NCBI RefSeq assembly: GCF_001434395.1
Contig: NZ_AZFS01000059.1
Span: 52,725 to 96,530 of the forward strand
Direction of reading: 5' to 3'
Length of the DNA: 43,806 nt
DNA from: Levilactobacillus hammesii DSM 16381
Lineage (GTDB): Bacteria > Bacillota > Bacilli > Lactobacillales > Lactobacillaceae
Part shown: in pieces, positions 32,715 to 40,007 of the stretch
Position numbering within the stretch: the first letter of the stretch is position 1
Layout of the letters: every line of letters starts with the position of its first letter
Program-made: the position numbers and the translations under genes
The notes under the pieces: model-generated
What the model was told of the DNA's origin: nothing
What the model saw: only the letters and a program-made list of their open reading frames with translations
Databases searched by the model: none

Positions 32715-33310
32715 ATATTGGTAAATATTTGCGCCATTAAATCCGTCTGAAGTAGACGCACTACGGCTGCCAGGGATTCCGCCTGCTGTGGGGACGCTTC
32801 AGACCGGAAAGAAACCGGTCTTCTCGCTCGATTTGGAGCCACGAAGATCACGTGTCTCCAAAGTCGCCCGTGCTGTAAACTGGCTGAAAAAACGCCAGTT
32901 AACACCACTTTCACGGCTGGTTCCATCCCTGGCCTCCTCCGGCTCTGGTTGTGTTTTATCACAACACATCGTTCGAAAACGTGACTACCCCGCGTATTCG
33001 GTTCAGTTAATAACGACTGCTATAGTTATGATCACAGTCAGCTAAGAGCACCATGTAAGCCGTGAGGTCGGCAGATATGGGCTCAGGTGCGTCGTTCTAC
33101 TTAGTCAGTAAGTGAATTTCTTACTGGCTTAGTAGAAAACCAAGCTTGTAGACTCGTGATTTTCGAGGCTTCAAGTTGCGTTCGCACCGTTCCAGTCCAT
33201 ATCTGACGACCGGTAAGGCGAAGGGACCACTAGGTTGCCTAATTTTAGGTCGACTGTTATTGCTAAATAGGTATACCTAGTACTTTAAAACTTCCAACCT
33301 TTAGTCAGAT
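32715..33310. repeat. Intergenic modular repeat, copy F (fullest copy)
   Basis: A scaffold with both cassettes. The type-2 cassette (32769-32944) has outer stem GCCAGGGAT (32769-32777) with ATCCCTGGC (32925-32933). Inner arms are AGACCGG/CCGGTCT, TTTGGAG/CTCCAAA and AACTGGC/GCCAGTT. The type-1 cassette (about 33066-33214) has outer stem GGTCGGCAGATATGG with its near-complement at 33197-33211. Scaffold sequence (ATCACAAC, TAATAACGACTG, CCTAATTTTAGG) aligns with copies A, D and G. It lies just beyond the xylT terminator and upstream of the DUF1801 gene. Confidence 0.9.
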
Positions 33311-33343
33311 AAAAAAGGGGCGACCCTCTCAGGAGTCACCTCA
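33311..33343 (-). terminator. Terminator of the first xylT
   Basis: On the minus strand AGGTGAC-C pairs with G-GTCGCC around a loop, followed by CCTTTTTT. Confidence 0.75.
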
Positions 33344-33367
33344 ATTTCAAACGTGATTTATTTAAAA

Positions 33368-34738
33368 TTACTTCGTTGCACTGGCAGGTTCAGTTTCGCC
33401 AGCCTTGGCACGTAACGTTGCTTCGATCTCTTCAAGAGAACGATTCCGCGTTTCGAAGACCTTGGCGTGAACGAACCAAATCGCGAACAGGCACAAGACA
33501 CCGTAACCGATGAACAAGCTCCCAGTACCGAAGAAGTCCAGTAAGGATGGGAACGTCAAGGAAACGACCATGTTAGCAGCCCAGTTAATCACACTGGAGA
33601 AGGAGTTCCCTAACCCACGAATGTTCAATGGGAAGACTTCACCAATCATGACCCACATAACAGGGCCCCAAGTTGCGGAGAAGAAGGCAATGTAAATGGT
33701 CAAAGCGATAACGGAAATGATCGCCGCCACGTGAGAACCACCGGAGAACTTCATCCCAAAGCTCATGACGAACAGGGAAGCAGCCATCCCAATGGCACCG
33801 TAGATCAGCATCTTCTTCCGGTCAACCTTATCCATAATCATTACGGCAACGGCCGTTACGATCACGTTAAAGATCCCGATCCCAATGTGGGCCAGCAAAG
33901 CGGCGTTAACCCCGAAACCAACATCCGTAAAGATGGTTGGTGCGTAGTACAACACGGTATTACAACCCATGACTTGTTGGAAGATCGCCAAGCCTAAACC
34001 AATAATCAATGAAGGACGAACCATCTTACTGAAGAGTTCGGTCCAGCCACCACTGACAATCTTGGCTTGTTCTTGAATCTGAGAAAGTTCTTTGTCGACG
34101 GCCTTGGTATCATGTTTGTTCATGGTATCCAGAACTTCACGGGCACTGTCAATGTGACCCATCTTGACCAAGAACCGGGGACTTTCTGGTAAGACCAGCC
34201 CACCGATAAACAGTAAGGCCGCTGGGATCGCAGCGAAACCTAACATCCAACGCCAGCCGGTGTACATCCCGGCGAAGGAGTAGTTGGTGATGTAGGCCAA
34301 GAGAATCCCAGTCATAACCATCAATTGGAACAGACTGGACATCGTCCCCCGCTTATCAGCAGGTGACAATTCGGCCAAGTACGTTGGGATCAATGCAGAG
34401 GCGGCACCAACGGCCATCCCTAAAATAATCCGCGAAACGATCAGTGTCCAGAACTCTGGAGAAAATGCTGATCCTAAAGCCCCAATGAAGAAGATAATAG
34501 CAGATAACAGTAAGAGCTTCCGCCGACCAAACCGGTCAGAAGATGGCCCAATAATCGCGGCACCTAAAACGGCACCTAACAAAACGGCACTGACAACCCA
34601 GCCTTGTTGCCAAGATCCCAGGTGCATTTGCTTCTGAATAAACAGAATCGCCCCTGAAATTACCCCGGTATCATACCCAAAGAGGAGACCCCCAAGGGCA
34701 CCGAAGAAGTAAACGAATCCGGTAGAAACTTTTCGCAT
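33368..34738 (-). CDS. xylT: D-xylose/proton symporter, sugar-porter MFS family (paralogue 1)
   Basis: 456 residues, 12 membrane helices. Sugar-porter signatures are all present: GGLLFGYDTGVISGA, the DRFGRRK loop, PESPRFLVK after helix 6, FQQVMGCNTVLYY (helix 7 QQ), the DKVDRKK loop and TWGPVMWVMIGEVFPLNIRG. The sequence matches L. brevis XylT closely from memory, and about 90% of residues agree with the copy at 40008-41381. I chose ATG 34738 with AAAGGAAG upstream; longer readings include the operator. Control elements upstream: a cre site and a XylR-type inverted repeat. Confidence 0.92.
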   Translation of the reverse strand: MRKVSTGFVYFFGALGGLLFGYDTGVISGAILFIQKQMHLGSWQQGWVVSAVLLGAVLGAAIIGPSSDRFGRRKLLLLSAIIFFIGALGSAFSPEFWTLIVSRIILGMAVGAASALIPTYLAELSPADKRGTMSSLFQLMVMTGILLAYITNYSFAGMYTGWRWMLGFAAIPAALLFIGGLVLPESPRFLVKMGHIDSAREVLDTMNKHDTKAVDKELSQIQEQAKIVSGGWTELFSKMVRPSLIIGLGLAIFQQVMGCNTVLYYAPTIFTDVGFGVNAALLAHIGIGIFNVIVTAVAVMIMDKVDRKKMLIYGAIGMAASLFVMSFGMKFSGGSHVAAIISVIALTIYIAFFSATWGPVMWVMIGEVFPLNIRGLGNSFSSVINWAANMVVSLTFPSLLDFFGTGSLFIGYGVLCLFAIWFVHAKVFETRNRSLEEIEATLRAKAGETEPASATK

Positions 34739-34804
34739 TAATATTACTTCCTTTTCGCGGTTCATCGCCGCTGAATTATGCAATATGTAAGTTGGCAAGC
34801 TTTT

Positions 34805-34827
34805 GTTGGTTGATTGCGGCAACCAAC
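34805..34827. promoter_or_regulatory. XylR-operator-like inverted repeat before xylT paralogue 1
   Basis: GTTGGTTG and CAACCAAC, 7 nt apart, between the -10 (minus-strand TATCAT, 34843-34838) and the gene. The same arms and spacing precede xylT paralogue 2 (41471-41495). Position downstream of the -10 fits repression by XylR in the absence of xylose. Confidence 0.75.
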
Positions 34828-34860
34828 TATGAGTCTATGATAGCACTTACATTCTACTTT

Positions 34861-34874
34861 TGAAAGCGTTTACG
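34861..34874. promoter_or_regulatory. cre site overlapping the xylT paralogue 1 promoter
   Basis: TGAAAGCGTTTACG matches TGNAANCGNTNNCA at all but the last base. It overlaps the -35-like TTTCAA on the minus strand. Confidence 0.75.
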
Positions 34875-35065
34875 TGAAAAAATTGTGATTAATTGCACGA
34901 ATCTTGCGTACCATTGAAAGTTAATGATCGCCTTTCAATTCTGCATACGCCAGACTATTCATACTGCAAGATGTCTACCCAATGGTGACTTAACATTAGC
35001 GTCTTTACCTATTCTGTACACAATCATGGTGAGATCTACATACTCATTTGCTAAATTTAACTGTA

Positions 35066-35098
35066 GAAAAAGAGATTGCCCACCGATGGCGCAATCTC
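35066..35098 (-). terminator. Terminator of the GPH transporter unit
   Basis: On the minus strand GAGATTGC pairs with GCAATCTC, followed by TTTTTC. It lies beyond repeat copy G, so that repeat is inside the 3' untranslated region of the transporter mRNA. Confidence 0.8.
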
Positions 35099-35100
35099 AA

Positions 35101-35310
35101 TCTGGTTTGACGCTATTAAATTAGTCTAAATTACCGCACTCCGGCTATGATTGTGTTTTATCACAAAAACAGTTGGAGAACGTGGCAAGTTATCATTTTC
35201 GACCCAAAATTGATAACGATTGTTGCAGTCATTATCTCAATTGCCTAATTTTAGTCACACCGTTGATGATAGAACAGATATGGCCAGTACTTTGAAACTT
35301 TCAACCTTCA
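35101..35310. repeat. Intergenic modular repeat, copy G (empty scaffold)
   Basis: The scaffold has no cassette. A single CTCCGGCT (35139-35146) replaces the two copies that flank the type-2 cassette in copy D. The region that holds type 1 in A and F is missing between ATCTCAATTGCC and TAATTTTAG. Flanking scaffold blocks (TAAATTAGTCTAAATTACCG at the left, GATATGGCCAGTACTTTG at the right) match copy D. Confidence 0.85.
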
Positions 35311-35317
35311 GTTAGCC

Positions 35318-36559
35318 CTAATGAACTTTCTTAATCATCAGAATCAGTCCGGCACCGACTAAACACATAATTCCTGCCATTGGGAAGATCATGCGGTAAC
35401 CTGAGAAACCAATCACCAGGGACGCCATGATGGGCCCAAATACCTGACCCAGTGAGTTAGCTAAGTTAACAATCCCCAAGTCCTTCGCAGCACTGTTGGG
35501 GTTCGGTAATACCGTCACATTCAGGGCTTGGTCAACCGAGTTGTACATCCCCATGGCGGCACCACTCAAGCCGGCATAAACAAACATCGTCCAAGGCGCG
35601 GGATCAAGCGCGGGAATGGCAACCCCGATCCCCATCGCAACCGTTGACAGGGCTACCAAGAGCTTCAAGCTATGGAATTTGTCGGCTAAAGGCCCCCCGA
35701 TAATGGCGAATGACACCCCCGCCACCAGCAGAATCATCGACATCACTGAGAGATTATGCGTGGCACTTGCTGACGACAGATTCATATAATCCGTGAAAAT
35801 GTATAACTGATAACCGGTGATAATAAATTGCGCGGAGACGAACAGCAGCTTTCCAAAGACCGCTAAGTAAAAGTCCTTGATGTCCCCATGAATGGGAAAT
35901 GAGAAGGCTTCAATCAATTCGGAACCATGTAATTTTTCGACCTTTTCGCCCTTGTTGCTTCCGTCACCGACCAACAGTAACCCAACAATCGTAAAGATAA
36001 TTTCGAATACCATGAAGATGTAAATTCCACTGTTAACGTTGGTAATATAGTGGGAGGCAATCATCGTCCCCACGGGCGTCCCAATGTTCATCCCCACCCC
36101 ATAGAAGGCGGAAATTGACCCCCGATACTTCTTCGGTGCCTTGTCCGCGATAAATGCGACCAAGGGCGCTACCATCATGTTCAACGCCACTTGGAACAGT
36201 GACCAGTTAATGATGATTCCCGGAACCGTGGTCACTTTCGTCAAGAAGTAAAAGCACACCAGCGTACTAATCATCCCAAGGAAGATCCACGGATTCCGCT
36301 TTCCCCAGCGGCTCGTCGTTCTATCGGAAAGTGCCCCTTCAATAATGTTGGCAATGGTAGCCACAATCATCGCTATCGTGGCTAGTAACGCCACAATTTG
36401 AACTTTTTGCCCCGGCGCAATCTGTTGAATCTTTGCCGGCAGTAAGGTTGAGTTAACCCCCAAGTAGGGAACCAGCCACCCCAGTAAACCAAATAGAATC
36501 CCAAAACCTAATCTATAGGGAAATTTTCCCTTTTGGACTGCTTGCTGTTCATTTTTCAT
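35318..36559 (-). CDS. MFS/GPH-type oligosaccharide transporter (probable xylo-oligosaccharide importer)
   Basis: 413 residues, about 12 membrane helices. The loop EGALSDRTTSRWGKRNPWI between helices 2 and 3 is typical of the GPH/SLC45-like group, which uses cation-coupled transport of glycosides. GAGGAGG precedes ATG 36559. It lies downstream of the GH120 beta-xylosidase on the same strand, and that enzyme has no signal peptide, so import of intact xylo-oligosaccharides is the simplest role. A terminator-like hairpin separates the two genes. The substrate is inferred from context. Confidence 0.85.
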   Translation of the reverse strand: MKNEQQAVQKGKFPYRLGFGILFGLLGWLVPYLGVNSTLLPAKIQQIAPGQKVQIVALLATIAMIVATIANIIEGALSDRTTSRWGKRNPWIFLGMISTLVCFYFLTKVTTVPGIIINWSLFQVALNMMVAPLVAFIADKAPKKYRGSISAFYGVGMNIGTPVGTMIASHYITNVNSGIYIFMVFEIIFTIVGLLLVGDGSNKGEKVEKLHGSELIEAFSFPIHGDIKDFYLAVFGKLLFVSAQFIITGYQLYIFTDYMNLSSASATHNLSVMSMILLVAGVSFAIIGGPLADKFHSLKLLVALSTVAMGIGVAIPALDPAPWTMFVYAGLSGAAMGMYNSVDQALNVTVLPNPNSAAKDLGIVNLANSLGQVFGPIMASLVIGFSGYRMIFPMAGIMCLVGAGLILMIKKVH

Positions 36560-36617
36560 GATTATCCTCCTCACACAGGAATGGACATATGTAGCCACCA
36601 ACTGGATGTTGCTATAC

Positions 36618-36672
36618 AAAAAGGATCCTTACTAGAAATATCATCTCAAATTGATTTTCCTAGTAAGAATCC
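36618..36672 (-). terminator. Hairpin with T tract between the GH120 and transporter genes
   Basis: On the minus strand GGATTCTTACTAG and AAA pair with TTT and CTAGTAAGGATCC (one bulge, one mismatch) across about 16 nt, followed by TTTTT. It may terminate or attenuate transcription between xylosidase and transporter. Confidence 0.7.
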
Positions 36673-36729
36673 ACGTCACAACACCCAGTCGGTGCCGCTT
36701 AGAATATGAATACTCTAATTATTCGATTC

Positions 36730-38763
36730 TTAGTTTTTCCACAAAACTTCGCGCGCGTCATCGCCCGATACGAATGGGCCAGGTACCGTCGATACGCCAC
36801 GATGATTACCGAAGTAGTCTTCATTGAAGACAATGTCATCGCCATTAGGTTGCTCGTAGCGTTGTTCCGGCTCGAAGGCCTCGCCCAGCGTATCCGTGGT
36901 AATAATGCCTTCGTAGTAGTCGCCAATCAGGTCGTAGAGGTTGGTCTTCACAGAAACCTTATCGCCATCTTCAACCAATTCGACGGAAACCTTGTCAGTG
37001 GTATTAACCAGGTTGTCGGTTTCCTTCTTCCAAGCCTTGGCGCCGTTGAAGTAAACATTTCCGGCAGCCCAGACTGGCAGGTGACCGTAATGCGCACTCA
37101 TCAGGTCATTCATATCCGTTTCCTTGGCAAACGTGCCGTTGACGTTCTTAAATTGGTCGTACCATTCGTCATAGGTTGGATATTCATCGAAGCCGTCCGT
37201 CCCAACTTGTTCCGTATCCTCGTGTTCACGGTCAACCAGAGTCTCATCCTCAGTCTTTTCAACTGGCCAGTTCTGAACGAAGACGTTGTTGTAGAAACGA
37301 TCGTCCCCGTGAAGAATCGTCATGAAACCAGCAACTTCCGTCCGGTGTTGGATGTGGTAAGGCGTGAACCGAGGTTGGTTCTTCCCATCCACAAAGAAGT
37401 CGGTGTTGGCACCAATGGACGTGATGGACCCCAACATGAGGTTGTGGACACAAGCCACACCTTGAGTAGCCAGCCGCAGTGAGGCTTTAGACAACAGTAA
37501 GTTGTTATCAATCAAGGTTGGTCCATGACCCACTTCAACGAAGATATCTTGACTCTGCATAGCACCCACGATCCGTGTTGCAGTGCCAGTTGGCGCGTAG
37601 TTATGATCTAACAGGTTTTGCGTGATCCGAGTACCTTGCGCTTCCCAGTCCGTCCAGATTCCCATCGTGCAATCATTGATGTGGTTGCGCCGGATGATGA
37701 CATCGATCGCAGCGTGCATCTTGATCCCGGCAATTTCGGCACCTGCTAATTCTTGCATGTTGTTGATGTCATGAATGTGGTTGTCTTCGATGATACTGAA
37801 GACCCCACCCTGACGACCGACGATCCCATCTTGTTCACAGTGATGGATGTTGTTACGCCGGATAATGTGATGCCCAATATTTTCCTTTAACCAGCCATGG
37901 TATTGACCGCGGCAAACCGCGTCCCGTTCCATTTGTGTTGGACTCTTCACGTGCTTGTAGGTGAAGTATTGGTTGTTCACGGGATCTTCGTATTTCCCGA
38001 GAGAAATACCGGCACAACGACTATGGCTAATGTCACAGTCTTCAATGATCCAGCCACGAGACCAGTGGGGGCCAATCATCCCATCTTGGTAAGATGCAGG
38101 CGGTGCCCAAGTCGTGGCCGCTTTGTTAACGTTGAAACCACTCACGGTAATATTATTAATGCCCGTTTCTTGAGGCATGAAGACTTCCCGCCGAACGTTA
38201 ATTTCTACGTTCTCTTCGTTAGGATTCTTCCCTTGGAAGTTGGCGTAAATCACGGTTTCATTACGAGCCGTATCTTGTTCGGTGTACCACTTGTAAACGG
38301 AATTCTTCCGTTCCCAAGAACGCCCATAAACCTTGGCTTCAATACACTCTTCCAATGACGTGGTTTCGTAGAATTGCCGATCGTTCATGTAAACCGCACC
38401 GGTATGCTTGTTCACGGGACCGAAGTACCAGTCCCCCATAACAAACTCGGTATACGGGTTATATGACCCAAACAAGCCATTGTTAATCCGGCTCACCCAC
38501 ACGTTGCCTTGATACTGTTGCCAGTTCTTAACTGCTTCGGCCCCCGTGATGATGGCCTTCAAGGGTTCCACACTGCGATATGTAATGCGTTCGTCGTCGG
38601 TCCCACCATTTTTGGGATTAACGTATTCCCGATAAGTTCCGGGGAATACCAGAACCTTGTCACCCGGTTGGGCAACCTGTGCGGCTGTATTGATCTGTTT
38701 ATAAGGTGCTACCTTGGTCCCATTACCGTCATGTGCTGCATTTGCATCAACATAGATTTTCAC
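36730..38763 (-). CDS. GH120 beta-xylosidase, intracellular
   Basis: 677 residues, right-handed parallel beta-helix with an inserted sandwich domain. Releases xylose from the non-reducing end of xylo-oligosaccharides with retention of configuration. It opens KIYVDANAAHDGNGTKVAPYKQI (beta-helix entry). The GH120 catalytic residues as I recall them from the T. saccharolyticum XylC structure are Asp372 (nucleophile) in MGIWTDWEAQGTRI and Glu410 (acid/base) in DIFVEVGHGP. Many NN/HN turns (RRNNIHHC, EDNHIHDINN) mark helix coils. There is no signal peptide. A cre site lies upstream. Other beta-helix hydrolases are less likely given the two motifs. Confidence 0.88.
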   Translation of the reverse strand: MKIYVDANAAHDGNGTKVAPYKQINTAAQVAQPGDKVLVFPGTYREYVNPKNGGTDDERITYRSVEPLKAIITGAEAVKNWQQYQGNVWVSRINNGLFGSYNPYTEFVMGDWYFGPVNKHTGAVYMNDRQFYETTSLEECIEAKVYGRSWERKNSVYKWYTEQDTARNETVIYANFQGKNPNEENVEINVRREVFMPQETGINNITVSGFNVNKAATTWAPPASYQDGMIGPHWSRGWIIEDCDISHSRCAGISLGKYEDPVNNQYFTYKHVKSPTQMERDAVCRGQYHGWLKENIGHHIIRRNNIHHCEQDGIVGRQGGVFSIIEDNHIHDINNMQELAGAEIAGIKMHAAIDVIIRRNHINDCTMGIWTDWEAQGTRITQNLLDHNYAPTGTATRIVGAMQSQDIFVEVGHGPTLIDNNLLLSKASLRLATQGVACVHNLMLGSITSIGANTDFFVDGKNQPRFTPYHIQHRTEVAGFMTILHGDDRFYNNVFVQNWPVEKTEDETLVDREHEDTEQVGTDGFDEYPTYDEWYDQFKNVNGTFAKETDMNDLMSAHYGHLPVWAAGNVYFNGAKAWKKETDNLVNTTDKVSVELVEDGDKVSVKTNLYDLIGDYYEGIITTDTLGEAFEPEQRYEQPNGDDIVFNEDYFGNHRGVSTVPGPFVSGDDAREVLWKN

Positions 38764-38854
38764 GATAAACTGCCTCCTTAGTCTTAACTCACCTGCTTAA
38801 ACCCTCGCTGTCATCCCAGCCTGACGCTGAGTGGCAAGTCCGGTTTACGTTTCG

Positions 38855-38868
38855 GTGAAGCGCTTACA
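38855..38868. promoter_or_regulatory. cre-like site upstream of the GH120 gene
   Basis: On the minus strand TGTAAGCGCTTCAC matches the cre consensus except for the last two bases, 92 bp before the start. Confidence 0.65.
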
Positions 38869-39053
38869 TTTATTAGTTTAGCCGCTCACGTTGCAAACCG
38901 TTTGAATAAACGTCCGATTTTTTGAATGTTTTTTGGGATATATCGATTATTGCTTGTAAGGAATGCCGATGCAGCGCCGGTTAACCCCTGTCCTAATGTG
39001 CGAGAAATCTTTTTGAATTTATTTTCTAAAACCCGCTCCACCACAATAGGATA

Positions 39054-39082
39054 TTGAAACCGATTCCATCTCGTGTTAGTAT
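39054..39082 (+). promoter_or_regulatory. Aquaglyceroporin promoter with overlapping cre
   Basis: TTGAAA (39054-39059), 17 bp, TAGTAT (39077-39082) with TGT before it (extended -10). TGAAACCGATTCCA (39055-39068) matches the cre consensus at every fixed position and covers the -35. Confidence 0.75.
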
Positions 39083-39143
39083 GTTTATCGAACCAACTTA
39101 ATAATGTTTAGTAAACTTATAGCTTATACGAGGAGATAACCGC

Positions 39144-39857
39144 ATGAATGGCTTTATTGGAGAATTTTTTGGGACCTGCGTGCTGATCGTTTTAGGACAA
39201 TCCGTTGCCGCTGGTGGCAATTTAAAGAAAACATTCGGAACCGCTACGGGAACCAACTGGTTTTATATCACCTTTGCCTGGGGAATCGCCGTCACAATGG
39301 GTGTTTACGTTGCGAGTTCTCTCGGCTCCCTGGGTCATCTCAACCCGGCCATTACGATTGCTTACGCCCTGTTCGGCTTATTTCCCTGGCATGAGGTGGG
39401 CCCCTACCTGCTTGGCCAATTCTTAGGCGCTTTCGTAGGCGCTGCGATCGTGATGGTTCACTTTTATCCGCAGTTCAAGGAAGCCAAGACCGTTAAACAA
39501 GGGAACTCCGTCGCCATCTTTGCAACCAAGCCCACCATCAAAAATAACCTCTTTAACTTTCTCAGCGAATTCATTGCCACCTTCTTTTTCACACAGATCC
39601 TCCTCAACCTAGGTAACTTCAGCCAAGGGTTCAAACCCTTTGTGGTCGGCCTCGTGATCTTTATCATTGGTGCTGGCTTGGGGACCACCACGGGATTCGC
39701 CCTGAATCCAGCACGTGATCTGGCACCCCGCCTGGCCTACACCATCATCCCCGTTCCCAACAAAGACGTTGCCCACTGGGAATACGCTTGGGTGCCGCTG
39801 TTTGGTCCTTTATTGGGCGCCATCGCTGCGACCGCCATTCAGTCCGTGCTCGTTTAA
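39144..39857 (+). CDS. Aquaglyceroporin (GlpF-type MIP channel)
   Basis: 237 residues, six membrane helices. The two NPA boxes are at 67-69 (GHLNPAITIAYALFG) and 188-190 (FALNPARDLAPR). Asp192 after the second NPA-Arg is the mark of glycerol facilitators as opposed to pure water channels. Substrates may be glycerol, dihydroxyacetone or lactic acid, as for lactobacillus GlpF proteins. GAGGAGA precedes ATG 39144. It is transcribed opposite to the surrounding xylose genes and carries its own promoter with cre, so it may be functionally paired with glpK rather than xylose use. Confidence 0.93.
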   Translation: MNGFIGEFFGTCVLIVLGQSVAAGGNLKKTFGTATGTNWFYITFAWGIAVTMGVYVASSLGSLGHLNPAITIAYALFGLFPWHEVGPYLLGQFLGAFVGAAIVMVHFYPQFKEAKTVKQGNSVAIFATKPTIKNNLFNFLSEFIATFFFTQILLNLGNFSQGFKPFVVGLVIFIIGAGLGTTTGFALNPARDLAPRLAYTIIPVPNKDVAHWEYAWVPLFGPLLGAIAATAIQSVLV

Positions 39858-39884
39858 TCATTCACGATTAGTCATTCGCCAAAC

Positions 39885-39917
39885 CGCCCTGCAACCCATG
39901 AGGCGCGGTTTTTTATT
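39885..39917 (+). terminator. Terminator of the aquaglyceroporin gene
   Basis: AACCGC and CCT pair with AGG and GCGGTT (one extra base), followed by T6. Confidence 0.75.
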
Positions 39918-39963
39918 ACTCTCAAAAACACGCTTTGCCGGCTTACACGCCCCTATTACCCAC

Positions 39964-39994
39964 CAAAAAAAGACTACCCTCACTGGAGTAGTCT
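39964..39994 (-). terminator. Terminator of the second xylT
   Basis: On the minus strand AGACTAC pairs with GTAGTCT around a 9- to 10-nt loop, followed by T6. Confidence 0.8.
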
Positions 39995-40007
39995 CTCGCT
40001 TAAAACC

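Noticed and set aside
32261-32962. 233-codon reading that joins repeat copy F to the DUF1801 protein
   Set aside because: DUF1801 homology starts at ATG 32635, which has its own strong ribosome binding site. The upstream part is repeat sequence open by chance.
32715-33310. Repeat family as tRNA, T-box or known large RNA such as ROOL
   Set aside because: No acceptor or anticodon arms and no T-box sequence. ROOL-type RNAs, as I remember them, are single phage-linked loci of about 580 nt, not dispersed modular copies.
36706-37482. 258-codon open frame antisense to the GH120 gene
   Set aside because: It lies wholly inside the confidently identified beta-xylosidase; no ribosome binding site or family motif.
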